Assembly (NCBI RefSeq): GCF_025370775.1
Contig: NZ_JAMXEX010000013.1
Span: 62,001 to 126,000, forward strand
Direction of reading: 5' to 3'
Source of the DNA: Ancylothrix sp. D3o
GTDB lineage: Bacteria; Cyanobacteriota; Cyanobacteriia; Cyanobacteriales; Oscillatoriaceae
Length of the DNA: 64,000 nucleotides
Shown here: in pieces, positions 36,156 through 45,083 of the stretch
How the letters are laid out: each line of letters begins with the position of its first letter
How positions within the stretch are numbered: the first letter of the stretch is position 1
Notes under the pieces: generated by a model
What the model saw: the letters and a program-made list of their open reading frames with translations, nothing else
Databases searched by the model: none
Told to the model about the DNA's origin: nothing
Translations under genes and position numbers: made by a program

Positions 36156-36980
36156 ATGTTTTCTATTTATATTCTCACTTACAACGAAGAAATTGATATT
36201 GCCGCGTGTATAGAATCGGCTTTGCTGTCGGATGATATTATTGTTGTTGATTCCCTCAGCACTGACCGCACGGTTGACATTGCCCAAGGCTATCCGGTGC
36301 GCGTTGTTCAGCACGCTTTTGAAACGCACGGAAAACAACGCACTTGGATGCTGCAATCCATTGATACAAAGTATGAGTGGGTGTATATATTAGAAGCCGA
36401 CGAACGAATGACTCCTGAGTTGTTTGCAGAATGCTTGCAAGCTATGCAAAATGAGGAAATCAGCGGCTACTATGTGGCAGAACAAGTTATTTTTATGAAT
36501 ACATGGATACGCCACAGCACTCAATATCCTCGGTATCAAATGCGATTATTTCGCAAAAATCAAGTTTGGTTTACGGATTATGGCCACACAGAAAGAGAGG
36601 TATGTGAGGGAAAAACCGGCTTTTTAAAGGAAACTTACCCGCATTATACAAACAGTAAAGGATTGAGCCGGTGGATAGACAAACATAACCGCTATTCTAG
36701 TGATGAGGCCGCTGAGACTCTGCGCCAACTGGAAAAAGGCACCGTTAGCTGGCGGGAGTTAGTTTTTGGCCGGTCGGAAGTGGAACGCCGGCGAGCACTG
36801 AAGGATTTATCGTTGCGCGTTCCGTTTCGGCCTTTGTTGCGGTTTATTTATATGTATTTTTTTCTGTTGGGAATTTTAGATGGTAGGGCCGGTTTTGCTT
36901 GGTGTACCTTGCAGGCTTTTTATGAATATTTGATTTTGTTGAAAGTTTGGGAATTGAAAAACGACAAAAACCAAGCTTAA
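36156..36980 (+). CDS. Family 2 glycosyltransferase
   Basis: About 274 aa. GT-A signatures are MFSIYILTYNEEIDIAACI, DDIIVVDSLSTDRTVDIA and YILEADERMTPEL (acidic metal site). The C-terminal part (HYTNSKGLSRWIDKHNRYSS; FIYMYFFLLGILDGRAGF) is that of WaaE/KdtX-like beta-glucosyltransferases that build surface glycans. A TTG at 36129 extends the frame by nine residues; ATG 36156 begins directly at the first strand. It follows HpsJ by about 50 bp and is probably part of the same surface-polysaccharide unit. Confidence 0.88.
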   Translation: MFSIYILTYNEEIDIAACIESALLSDDIIVVDSLSTDRTVDIAQGYPVRVVQHAFETHGKQRTWMLQSIDTKYEWVYILEADERMTPELFAECLQAMQNEEISGYYVAEQVIFMNTWIRHSTQYPRYQMRLFRKNQVWFTDYGHTEREVCEGKTGFLKETYPHYTNSKGLSRWIDKHNRYSSDEAAETLRQLEKGTVSWRELVFGRSEVERRRALKDLSLRVPFRPLLRFIYMYFFLLGILDGRAGFAWCTLQAFYEYLILLKVWELKNDKNQA

Positions 36981-37424
36981 CTCCGACACCGGCCCAAAAG
37001 CCAAATTAATCTTTGATTCGGCCACCGCTATGGGAAGACCGCACCCCTTACCTGTGGCCGGTTTATAAAAATTAATGTTACATTTAATACAAATTATATT
37101 AAGCTTTGCACCAAGCTCAGGGAGAAACTTATCTCCCAAACCCCCTCCCCTAGTACGAGAGGGGGGAGAATAGGGGGATGGCGCTTGCTGTTTTCTCCCT
37201 CAAGCCGGTTTTATCGTCCTTCTCTACTAGGCCAGCACCCGGCTGGGGTGGAGGAGGTAAAAACAGCTTTTCTGTGAAGTTGAAATATTACTTTACAAAT
37301 CTGACAAAATATATACATAAATTGTTTAAGAGCCGCCGGTTAAAGTCTAGCCGATACGGCATCAAAAAAAGTCTTATAGACAGGCCAAAATTTCCACAGC
37401 CAGTTAAAGGAGAGTAGGGTATCC
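36981..37424. other. 444-bp intergenic region with a C/G-rich dispersed repeat
   Basis: No gene. At about 37138-37175, CCCCCTCCCC and GAGGGGGGAG can pair, and a further CCAGCACCCGGCTGGGGTGG segment follows; the set resembles 11548-11655. The promoter of the DUF502 gene and its AAGGAGAG ribosome site (about 37407-37414) are at the right end. Confidence 0.5.
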
Positions 37425-38171
37425 GTGACCAACCGCTTCATGCAGGACTTAAAAAATGACCTGATTGCCGGTCTGTTGGTGGTAATTCCTCTAGCTACCA
37501 CGATCTGGCTGACTTACACAGTCTCGACTTGGGTAATTGGATTTCTTACAAAAATTCCCAAACAAATCAATCCCTTTGATGGACTACACCCCATCCTCGT
37601 CAATGTACTTAACTTAGCCGTAGGGTTGGCCGTACCCCTAAGCTGTATCTTACTGATTGGCCTCATGGCCCGCAACTTCGTGGGCCGGTGGCTTCTTGAT
37701 GTTGGCGAACGGGTACTACAAGCCATTCCCTTTGCCGGTTCGGTGTATAAAACCCTTAAACAACTGCTCGAAACTCTCCTCAAAGACTCCAACGATAAAT
37801 TCCGCCGAGTCGTTTTGGTAGAGTACCCCCGAAAAGGTGTTTGGTCTGTTGGGTTCGTCACCGGCACAGTCACCGCCGATATTCAATCCCACCATATCAA
37901 TCCCATGATTGGCGTCTTTATCCCCACCACCCCTAACCCCACCACCGGCTGGTATGCAGTTATGGCAGAAGATGAAGTGGTCAACTTATCGATGTCCATA
38001 GAAGATGCCTTTAAAATTATCATCTCTGGTGGCATCGTCAGTCCCACTACGATCCCCCTCTCCCTCGCTAACACCGCAGAACGCCAACTCGAACCCTTAA
38101 TGATAGAAGGACATCGCAGCAGCAGACCGGCAGCCGATACTTCCGCAACAAGCGCCAGCGCCGTAGATTAA
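37425..38171 (+). CDS. DUF502 membrane protein
   Basis: 248 aa, GTG start with AAGGAG upstream. Two membrane spans (LIAGLLVVIPLATTIWLTYTV and LAVGLAVPLSCILLIGLMA) and the DUF502 pattern are visible: GRWLLDVGERVLQAIPFAGSVYKTLKQ, VVLVEYPRKGVWSVGFVTG, GVFIPTTPNPTTGWYAVM, and SMSIEDAFKIIISGGIV. Related plant proteins (LCV/COV1-like) are membrane proteins of unresolved function. It lies upstream of nusB, an arrangement common in cyanobacteria. Confidence 0.92.
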   Translation: MTNRFMQDLKNDLIAGLLVVIPLATTIWLTYTVSTWVIGFLTKIPKQINPFDGLHPILVNVLNLAVGLAVPLSCILLIGLMARNFVGRWLLDVGERVLQAIPFAGSVYKTLKQLLETLLKDSNDKFRRVVLVEYPRKGVWSVGFVTGTVTADIQSHHINPMIGVFIPTTPNPTTGWYAVMAEDEVVNLSMSIEDAFKIIISGGIVSPTTIPLSLANTAERQLEPLMIEGHRSSRPAADTSATSASAVD

Positions 38172-38299
38172 CCGGCCAAGGCTTCGCCGGTGTTTTTTCT
38201 GCCAAACAGTTGACCTAGATACAACAGATGAGAGATGATCAATGACCCCACCCGCCGGCAAGATCAAAATAGAACTAACCAAAGGCCGCACAAAACGCC

Positions 38300-38932
38300 A
38301 TGATGCTACCCCAACAAATTGCCAGAGAACTTGCTTTGCTCAGCCATAGTCAAGTTTCCTCTAACTCGGAAAAAATCTCTAGCTATCAACTCCAAGACCT
38401 CGTGCTGGCAGCAATTCGCACCCTCACTGCCGAAATTAACGATACCCTGGAAACCGCCGCTGCTGAACTAAAGCGAGCCAACGACCGCTTGCTCACCAGC
38501 GACACCCGTAGCGCCGATGTAGACAGCGCTAAAGTTATGCTCAAGGAAGGTATCGAACTTACCCAAACCTCGATCAATCGCGTGGGAATGTCTTTACAGC
38601 TTCCTGAATTTATCCAATTGTCTAATCAAAAAACAGTCCGAGAATACACTTTGTTGATTCTCAGCAAATTGAAAGAACACCGCGAAGAAATTGATGAACT
38701 TATTAGCAGTTCTTTGGTAAACTGGCAGTTAAACCGGCTTCCCAAAATTGATAGCGATATTTTGCGGATTGCTGTGGCAGAAATTCAGTATCTCGGTCAG
38801 CCGCATCAAGTGGCAATTAATGAAGCGGTAGAACTGGCCAAACGCTATAGCGGTGAAGACGGATACCGTTTTATAAATGGCGTTTTGCGCCGCGTCAGCG
38901 ACCAACTAAAAGGCGTCGTCAGGGGTGCTTAA
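38300..38932 (+). CDS. nusB: Transcription antitermination factor NusB
   Basis: 210 aa, longer than the enterobacterial protein (about 140) because of a cyanobacteria-typical helical insert after residue 40. [14 protein letters not shown]-like N-terminus ([10 protein letters not shown]), [51 protein letters not shown] are diagnostic. NusB with NusE/S10 binds boxA RNA for rRNA antitermination. Two adjacent ATGs (38300, 38303) are possible starts. It precedes ftsY on the same strand. Confidence 0.95.
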   Translation: MMLPQQIARELALLSHSQVSSNSEKISSYQLQDLVLAAIRTLTAEINDTLETAAAELKRANDRLLTSDTRSADVDSAKVMLKEGIELTQTSINRVGMSLQLPEFIQLSNQKTVREYTLLILSKLKEHREEIDELISSSLVNWQLNRLPKIDSDILRIAVAEIQYLGQPHQVAINEAVELAKRYSGEDGYRFINGVLRRVSDQLKGVVRGA

Positions 38933-38936
38933 TCAT

Positions 38937-39030
38937 TTGGTCATTTGTCAATGGTCATTTGTCCTTTGTAAGAATGTTGTTTTTTGCTTTTAATTCTTGA
39001 CTATTGATAAATGACCGTTGATAAAAATAA
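38937..39030. repeat. GTCATTTGTC-type dispersed repeat
   Basis: Between nusB and ftsY, TCATTTGTC occurs in several partly inverted copies (TGGTCATTTGTCAATGGTCATT, read as two units, and GATAAATGACCG). Related to 9493-9540. Probably a common intergenic repeat of this genome. Confidence 0.6.
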
Positions 39031-39045
39031 TTACAGGTAAAAATT

Positions 39046-40629
39046 ATGGTATTTAATTGGTTCCGCCGGCAGTTTGATAAAACAGAAGAAACCCCAGAAC
39101 AACAGCCCCAAGCTGATTTAGTTCCAGAGCAAGTTACAGAAGAAACTTCCCCCCCAGAAGAACAAGCACCGGCGGTAGCGGAAGATTATTTAAGCTGGGC
39201 AAAAGCTGCTTATAAAAATATTCAAAAACAACAACAAACTACCCCAACTGAAGCAGAAACTCCTACCGAAGCAGAAACCCTAACCGAAGCAGAAACCCCA
39301 GAAGTCGCACCGGCTTTAGCCGCAGAAACTCAAGAAACTCAAGCCATTGTAGAGCCACCGGCCCCAACCGAAACCAGCGAATCAGAACCGGCCCCAACTG
39401 AAACCGCCGCCGTTAGCGAAGAGACACCGGCTTTAACTGCGGCGGAAGTTGAAGAAACTCAAACAGAAGAACCTGCCCCTGCTTTACCATTTTGGGCAAA
39501 AGCCGAAGCTGACCGGCTGGAAAGAATGGAACGCCTGAAAGCGGATGCGGTGGAAATAATCGAACCCGAAACGAACAAACCAGCACCGCAAATGCTCTCA
39601 GAAGAAGAACTGGCAATGCTGGCTTTTGATGAGGGCTTTTTGTGGTCTGCGGAAATTTTAGCAGCCCAAGGCCGGCGTCCCGATGACGTATCCATCGAAG
39701 AAATTACCTGGCTGAAAAAACTCCGCCAAGGCTTAGATAAAACCCGCCGCAACTTGATTAACCAATTGCGGGCTATTGTTGGACAGGGGCCCCTTAATCA
39801 AGCTGGGGTGATGGAAATTGAATCGCTGCTGCTCCAAGCGGATGTGGGAGTTGCGGCTACCGATTTTATTATTAATGCTTTGCAGACAAAACTCCGCGAA
39901 GAAGCTTTACCCCCAGAAAAAGCCATTGCTTATTTGAAGCAAATTTTGCGGGAAATGCTGGAACGTCCCACCGGCAAAGCTTTAAGTGTTACTTTTGCCC
40001 CCGTTAAAGAAGAGTTGAATATTTGGCTGATTGTGGGTGTTAATGGGGCCGGTAAAACTACTACGATAGGTAAAATTGCTCATTTAGCTGATAAATCTGG
40101 CTATCAAACTTTGATTGCTGCTGCTGACACCTTCCGGGCGGCGGCGGTGCAACAGGTGAAAGTGTGGGGCTCGCGCAGTAATGTAGAGGTGATTGCGAAC
40201 CCTGGACAAAATACTGATCCGGCGGCGGTGGTGTTTGATGCCATAGCAGCCGCCCAAGCAAGGGGAACAGAATTGCTGCTGGTGGATACGGCGGGCCGGT
40301 TGCAAAACAAGAAAAATTTGATGGACGAACTCAGCAAAGTCCGCAGAATTATTGAGAAAAAAGCCCCGAATGCTAAAGTCGAATCGCTGTTAGTTTTGGA
40401 TTCAACTTTGGGACAAAATGGCCTGAAACAAGCCGAAGTTTTTGGCGAGGCGGCGCAATTAAGCGGGGTGGTCTTGACAAAACTCGACGGAACTGCTAAA
40501 GGCGGTATTGCTTTGGCTGTGGTGCAGGAGTTGGGTTTGCCGGTCAGGTTTATTGGGGCCGGTGAGGGTATTGAAGACTTGCGCCCGTTTTCTAGCTATG
40601 AGTTTGTCGAAGCTTTGCTGAGTGATTAA
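39046..40629 (+). CDS. ftsY: Signal recognition particle receptor FtsY
   Basis: 527 aa. The acidic N-terminal A domain of about 200 residues carries tandem TEAET(P/L) repeats and variable Pro/Glu stretches. The NG domain follows, with GVNGAGKTTTIGKIAH (G1), ADTFRAAAVQQ (G2), LLVDTAGRLQNKKNLM (G3), LTKLDGTAKGG (G4) and FIGAGEGIEDLRPF (G5/closing). FtsY docks SRP-ribosome complexes at the membrane. Its start MVFNWFRRQF is the usual amphipathic membrane-targeting segment. Confidence 0.97.
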   Translation: MVFNWFRRQFDKTEETPEQQPQADLVPEQVTEETSPPEEQAPAVAEDYLSWAKAAYKNIQKQQQTTPTEAETPTEAETLTEAETPEVAPALAAETQETQAIVEPPAPTETSESEPAPTETAAVSEETPALTAAEVEETQTEEPAPALPFWAKAEADRLERMERLKADAVEIIEPETNKPAPQMLSEEELAMLAFDEGFLWSAEILAAQGRRPDDVSIEEITWLKKLRQGLDKTRRNLINQLRAIVGQGPLNQAGVMEIESLLLQADVGVAATDFIINALQTKLREEALPPEKAIAYLKQILREMLERPTGKALSVTFAPVKEELNIWLIVGVNGAGKTTTIGKIAHLADKSGYQTLIAAADTFRAAAVQQVKVWGSRSNVEVIANPGQNTDPAAVVFDAIAAAQARGTELLLVDTAGRLQNKKNLMDELSKVRRIIEKKAPNAKVESLLVLDSTLGQNGLKQAEVFGEAAQLSGVVLTKLDGTAKGGIALAVVQELGLPVRFIGAGEGIEDLRPFSSYEFVEALLSD

Positions 40630-40661
40630 TTGCTAAAAGCGGTTAAGAGAATTAATTATTT

Positions 40662-40679
40662 AGTCCGTAGGACTTTTTT
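40662..40679 (+). terminator. Intrinsic terminator of ftsY
   Basis: AGTCC-gta-GGACT followed by a T run (stem 40662-40666 and 40670-40674), about 33 bp past the ftsY stop. Confidence 0.75.
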
Positions 40680-40682
40680 CGT

Positions 40683-40890
40683 GTAGACGTCGGTTTTAAC
40701 CGGCGTTTTAGTTCGTTTAAGTAAGTCAACTTAATTAAACTCTGGGTGTAATGTAGGTTGGGTAGAGGAACGAAACCCAACACTCTCCAGGCTTTGATGG
40801 GTTTCGCTTACGCTCTACCCATCCTACAAATAATTAAGTGCTTCTACTTAGACGTCGGTTTTAACCGGCGGTTTAGTTCGTGTAGACTCT
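40683..40890. repeat. Two CGGTTTTAACCG units around a long inverted repeat
   Basis: TAGACGTCGGTTTTAACCGG occurs at about 40684-40703 and 40848-40868; these are reverse-orientation relatives of the elements at 46.0-46.8 kb. Between them, GTAGGTTGGGTAGAGG (40753 onward) and its near complement ending at 40827 form a stem of about 28 bp with a loop of about 20 nt. Confidence 0.75.
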
Positions 40891-41515
40891 GGCACGGCCT
40901 CTACAAGGGTATGTCTATTTGCAGTTTTTAGTTGACAAAAAAATGAAAGTATGATATACAGCCAGAAAAAAGAAAAAAGTCAATCACTGATGACCAATCA
41001 GTGTAAAACTATGTAAATTAGCTTGACAGTTTTAAGCGGAGTGCGTTAAAAGAATTCATCAGCTTATTTTTTTATGGTAAGCAACCAAGAAAACTGGTTA
41101 TTAGACCAGGGAGGTGCCGGCATCAATTTGGCACTAAATAGATAAGCTGTTTATCCTTAAATTGCAGATAATGCTTTGAAAAGCTGTGTTTGGTATTTTA
41201 AGGAGCCAAAACAGACTTTGGTTGAGAGGGGCGATGCTTTTGGTCGGAAGTTTTGACCGGCATCGAGAGATCAAAGACGCGCCATTAAAGGGACATCGAG
41301 CTTTTGGTAATGGTGTGGATTTCTCCCCAAAACGGCGGGAAAAATAATTTCTGAAATCGCCGTGACGAATTATGATGAACACATTTATGGAGTGTTTAAA
41401 AAAAGCCGGTTGGTACCCCCGCTCATCAGAACCATTCTGGACACAGAGAAGTTGCTTGAGCGAGTCCAAGCGTTGCACTCCAGCCCCTTATCCCACAAAC
41501 TATTCGCCACATTCC
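40691..41515. other. Long non-coding stretch upstream of the SpoIIE-type phosphatase
   Basis: About 825 bp. Apart from the repeats, it holds a promoter candidate at 40932-40960 and a perfect 7-bp palindrome CACTGAT-gacca-ATCAGTG at about 40986-41004. A second TTGACA occurs near 41022. From about 41160 to 41515 the plus-strand frame of the phosphatase is partly open, but its residues there do not look like protein. Confidence 0.4.
40932..40960 (+). promoter_or_regulatory. Promoter candidate with downstream palindrome
   Basis: TTGACA (40932-40937), 17-bp spacer, TATACA (40955-40960). The palindrome CACTGAT/ATCAGTG starts about 25 bp later, within the expected leader, and could be an operator or RNA hairpin for the SpoIIE-type phosphatase transcript. 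Confidence 0.5.
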
Positions 41516-43006
41516 ATGAGTGCTGTACCAATTCCTCGACATGGCCCGCAACCCTTGTACCCCGATGTTAATATGGGGGCGCCTTCCCATAAACCCATGC
41601 TTCCAACAAACAACTTTGGTGAACCGGCCCCAACAAGTGCTGATATGACTCCAGTTTTTGCCCTCAAAGAACTGGTAGCACGTTTGCAGCGCGAACAGCA
41701 TAAAATCCAAGATTTGCTCAGTTCGCTGGGTTTTGCACTTCGCAGTTTTAATAATTTGAATCAGTTTTTAGAGTTAATTCCTCTGGTAGCGTCACGGGTG
41801 ACGGATGCCGACGGGGGAGCGCTGGTTTTGTTTAAACCAAATGGTCAGGTGAGGTTGCAACGTTTACATTGTCAGGAGGGCCGGCAATGTCAGGATATCC
41901 GCCAAGCCATTGAGGCGGCGACTCGTCAGGTGACGGCTTCCTCCCTCGGTGGGCCGGCGCCGGTGATGCCAAATACGGCGACGCTGGATTATGAAGTTAG
42001 CCGGGTGTTGGGATCAGAGGTGCAGCTTTTTGGCACGGCTATTTTAATAAAAAATGTTGAGCGGGGCCGGTTGTATGTGTTCAGCCGCGATGCGGAATAT
42101 ACCTGGACGGAAACTCGCCAAAAGTTGGTGAGGTTGGTGGCGGATCAAACGGCGGTGGCGATAGAAAATGATGAGCTATCGGTGGAGTTGCGCCAAAAAG
42201 AACGGCTAGATCGGGAATTGGAAATTGGGGCAGAGATACAGTTGCGTTTGTTGCCTCGTCAGTGTCCACAAATTAAGGGCGTTGAATTGGCGGCCAAGTG
42301 TGAGACGGCGAATCGGGTGGGGGGAGATTATTATGATTTTATTCCCACGACGCCTGAATGTGCGGCGAGTACGTTGCGGGATCGCGGGGTGATAAAACAA
42401 GGGGCCGGTACAGATCGCTGGAGTGTAGTGATTGGCGATGTGATGGGTAAGGGTGTGCCGGCTGGTTTGATTATGACGATGACGCGGGGAATGTTGCGGG
42501 CGGAGGTGCTGAACCGGCATTCACCGGCCCGAATTTTGCAACATCTCAACCGGGTGATGTATGCGGATCTGGAAAATTCCCATCGGTTTGTGACGCTGTT
42601 TTATTCCGAGTATGACCCGCAAACGCGGATGCTGTATTACAGTAATGCAGCCCATCATCCGCCGTTGTTATGGCAAGCTTCGACGGGGAATCTTTTACGG
42701 TTGGATACTTTGGGGATGTTGATTGGTTTGGATGCGGAGACGACGTATGAAGAAGCGAGCATCCAACTTCAATCGGGAGATACGATTATTTATTACACGG
42801 ATGGGTTTACGGATGCTGCAAATCAAAGTGGTGAGAGGTTTGATGAGGATAATTTGAGTAAGGCGTTTGAGTGGGCGTGCCGGCACTGCGATACACCAGA
42901 GGCAATTTTAGATTATTTGTTTGAACGGGTGGAGCAGTTTATTGGCCCGGAAAATCGCAATAGTGATGATATGACTTTGGTGGTGATGAAAATTCTACCG
43001 GAATAA
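41516..43006 (+). CDS. SpoIIE/RsbU-type PP2C phosphatase with GAF domain
   Basis: About 496 aa from ATG 41516 (MSAVPIPRHGPQ). A coiled-coil (VARLQREQHKIQDLLSSLG) leads into a GAF-like domain with conserved helix FNNLNQFLELIPLVASRV. The C-terminal PP2C/SpoIIE domain has metal-site residues in NRVGGDYYDF, VVIGDVMGKGVPAGLIMTMTRG, YYTDGFTDAAN and NSDDMTLVVM. It likely dephosphorylates an anti-sigma-factor antagonist, as in the Synechocystis IcfG/Slr2031 type. The frame extends upstream to 41372, but that part lacks protein character. Confidence 0.9.
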   Translation: MSAVPIPRHGPQPLYPDVNMGAPSHKPMLPTNNFGEPAPTSADMTPVFALKELVARLQREQHKIQDLLSSLGFALRSFNNLNQFLELIPLVASRVTDADGGALVLFKPNGQVRLQRLHCQEGRQCQDIRQAIEAATRQVTASSLGGPAPVMPNTATLDYEVSRVLGSEVQLFGTAILIKNVERGRLYVFSRDAEYTWTETRQKLVRLVADQTAVAIENDELSVELRQKERLDRELEIGAEIQLRLLPRQCPQIKGVELAAKCETANRVGGDYYDFIPTTPECAASTLRDRGVIKQGAGTDRWSVVIGDVMGKGVPAGLIMTMTRGMLRAEVLNRHSPARILQHLNRVMYADLENSHRFVTLFYSEYDPQTRMLYYSNAAHHPPLLWQASTGNLLRLDTLGMLIGLDAETTYEEASIQLQSGDTIIYYTDGFTDAANQSGERFDEDNLSKAFEWACRHCDTPEAILDYLFERVEQFIGPENRNSDDMTLVVMKILPE

Positions 43007-43239
43007 GGGGATAGAATTTGAGGAAAGTCTTGCAGGGAAGTGGTTGTGAAAAGCCGGTTCGCTGCAAGGCTTTTTAACTTCCAGAAGATTTGCTGACAAA
43101 ATAAAAAAGATAGCCGGCTCTCCACAATTTGACAGTTTGTTCTATGATGGTTATGCCTTCTGGGTGAGATTGGTGTGGGGTTTGCAAGGGCAAACCGTTG
43201 CGCCACAGCCCAAGTTTTCTATTTTTTGATAAAAAAATC

Positions 43240-43443
43240 ATGGTTTTAGTTATGCAAATTACATCAGAGTTAGCCAACCTTCATTTACCGATAGTTGATT
43301 TGCTGGCGCAAAAAGTAAGTGATCCTGATTTTGGGGGTCAAGTTGTAAAAGCTTGGAATAATTTTGTCAGTACCGGCCAAATTTGGGCGCTGCTTATTGG
43401 TATTGTGGTGGGCTATGTTTTTCGTGGGTTGAATCGGTATTAA
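43240..43443 (+). CDS. Small single-pass membrane protein
   Basis: 67 aa from ATG 43240 (MVLVMQITSELANLHLP); an internal ATG at 43252 is equally possible. A C-terminal membrane helix (IWALLIGIVVGYVFRGL) ends in NRY. No family recognised. It is followed by a strong terminator and precedes argH, but as a separate unit. No clear ribosome site. Confidence 0.6.
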   Translation: MVLVMQITSELANLHLPIVDLLAQKVSDPDFGGQVVKAWNNFVSTGQIWALLIGIVVGYVFRGLNRY

Positions 43444-43477
43444 GGCCGGTTGATGAGGAAACAATAACATAATTAAG

Positions 43478-43505
43478 CCCGTTTTCAGTCAGAGAACGGG
43501 TTTTT
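43478..43505 (+). terminator. Intrinsic terminator
   Basis: CCCGTT/AACGGG stem (43478-43483, 43495-43500) with 11-nt loop and TTTTT, between the 67-aa membrane protein and argH. Confidence 0.85.
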
Positions 43506-43544
43506 AGTGATAATTTTAAGAGTGTAGAAATCGGGGCAATTACT

Positions 43545-44924
43545 ATGGCAGAGCAAAAAACGTGGAGTCAGCGGTTTGAAGGGGCATTACATCCGGCAAT
43601 TGTCCGGTTTAATGCGAGTATTGATTTTGATATTGAGCTTATTGAATATGATTTAACGGGTTCTTTAGCTCATGCAAAAATGCTGGCAAAAACCGGCATT
43701 ATTTCTGCTGAAGAAGGAGAAAAAATTGTTACTGGTTTAGAGCAAATTCGCAAAGAATATCAAGAGGGTTTGTTTAATCCGGGGGTGGATGCGGAGGATG
43801 TGCATTTTGCGGTGGAACGCCGGCTTACTGAAATTATCGGGGATACGGGGAAAAAATTACATACGGGCCGGTCACGCAATGACCAAGTAGGGACGGATAC
43901 ACGGCTTTATTTACGCGCTCAAATTGAACAAATACGGGCGCAAATCAAGGATTTTCAGGAAGTTTTGCTAAGTTTAGCCGAGCAAAATATTGAGACTTTA
44001 ATTCCCGGTTATACGCATTTACAAAGGGCGCAGCCTGTTAGTTTGGCGCATCATTTGTTAGCGTATTTTGAAATGACACAGCGCGACTGGGAACGGTTGG
44101 GAGATGTGTACAAACGAGTAGATATTTCGCCGCTGGGTTGTGGTGCTTTAGCGGGAACAACGTTTCCAATAGACCGGCATTATACGGCAGAATTATTAGG
44201 ATTTAGCAGCGTTTATTCTAATAGTTTAGATGGAGTAAGTGACCGAGATTTTGCGATTGAGTTTTTGAATGCAGCCAGTTTAATTATGGTGCATTTGAGC
44301 CGGCTTTCTGAGGAGGTGATTTTGTGGTCGTCGCAGGAATTTAATTTTGTGACATTGACAGATAGTTGTGCAACCGGCTCTAGTATTATGCCACAAAAGA
44401 AAAACCCAGATGTGCCGGAATTGGTACGAGGAAAAACGGGCCGGGTTTTCGGACATTTGCAGGGAATGTTAGTTTTGATGAAAGGCTTACCCCTAGCTTA
44501 TAACAAAGATTTGCAAGAAGATAAAGAAGCGCTTTTTGATGCTGTTAAAACCGTCAAAGCTTGTTTAGAAGCGATGACAATTTTGATGAGAGAAGGGATT
44601 GTCTTTCGCAAAGAACGTTTGGCGGAAGCGGTGGCAGAAGACTTCTCGAATGCGACGGATGTAGCTGATTATTTGGCTGCAAAAGGTGTGCCGTTCCGTG
44701 AAGCTTATAATTTGGTGGGTAAGGTTGTGAAAACTTGCTTGGCGGGGGGTAAGTTGTTAAAAGATTTAACCCTGGATGAGTGGAAAACTTTGCATCCAGC
44801 TTTTGAGCAAGATATTTATGAAGCCATTACTCCTAAACAGGTAGTTTCGGCGCGAAATAGTTTCGGGGGAACGGGTTTTGAGCAGGTGAAAAGGGGATTG
44901 GCTGAAGCGAAATCCAAGATATAA
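43545..44924 (+). CDS. argH: Argininosuccinate lyase
   Basis: 459 aa, last step of arginine biosynthesis: argininosuccinate to arginine and fumarate. The fumarase/aspartase superfamily signature [12 protein letters not shown] (catalytic Ser loop) is near residue 281, with [13 protein letters not shown] and [16 protein letters not shown] for substrate binding. WSQRFEG at the N-terminus is typical. It stands alone in this window. Confidence 0.97.
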   Translation: MAEQKTWSQRFEGALHPAIVRFNASIDFDIELIEYDLTGSLAHAKMLAKTGIISAEEGEKIVTGLEQIRKEYQEGLFNPGVDAEDVHFAVERRLTEIIGDTGKKLHTGRSRNDQVGTDTRLYLRAQIEQIRAQIKDFQEVLLSLAEQNIETLIPGYTHLQRAQPVSLAHHLLAYFEMTQRDWERLGDVYKRVDISPLGCGALAGTTFPIDRHYTAELLGFSSVYSNSLDGVSDRDFAIEFLNAASLIMVHLSRLSEEVILWSSQEFNFVTLTDSCATGSSIMPQKKNPDVPELVRGKTGRVFGHLQGMLVLMKGLPLAYNKDLQEDKEALFDAVKTVKACLEAMTILMREGIVFRKERLAEAVAEDFSNATDVADYLAAKGVPFREAYNLVGKVVKTCLAGGKLLKDLTLDEWKTLHPAFEQDIYEAITPKQVVSARNSFGGTGFEQVKRGLAEAKSKI

Positions 44925-44926
44925 AT

Positions 44927-45011
44927 TAACCGCAGATGAACGCATATACGCAGGCAAGATGCCTGCGCCACAGATAACCTATCCGCGTTTATCCGCGTTC
45001 ATCTGCGGTTA
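44927..45011. repeat. Nested palindromic element
   Basis: A perfect 17-bp inverted repeat, TAACCGCAGATGAACGC (44927-44943) and its complement (44995-45011), encloses a second hairpin GCAGGCA-aga-TGCCTGC (44950-44966). The inner motif is related to the palindrome at 33490 and 33554. It is a non-autonomous intergenic repeat by its look, and as RNA would form a two-level stem after argH. Confidence 0.85.
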
Positions 45012-45083
45012 AAAAATCTTAATCCGGGTGGTGATTGAGATGAAAACATTTATGATGAGAGATAGAGGTTTAGGGGGCGAAAA

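Noticed and set aside
41134-41478. 114-codon minus-strand frame upstream of the SpoIIE-type phosphatase
   Set aside because: Composition is unlike protein, no start signal, and it overlaps the leader and promoter-side region of the plus-strand gene.
41372-41515. 48-residue extension of the phosphatase
   Set aside because: Rich in Ser/Pro/Cys/Trp with no conservation expected; the family start MSAVP at 41516 is better.
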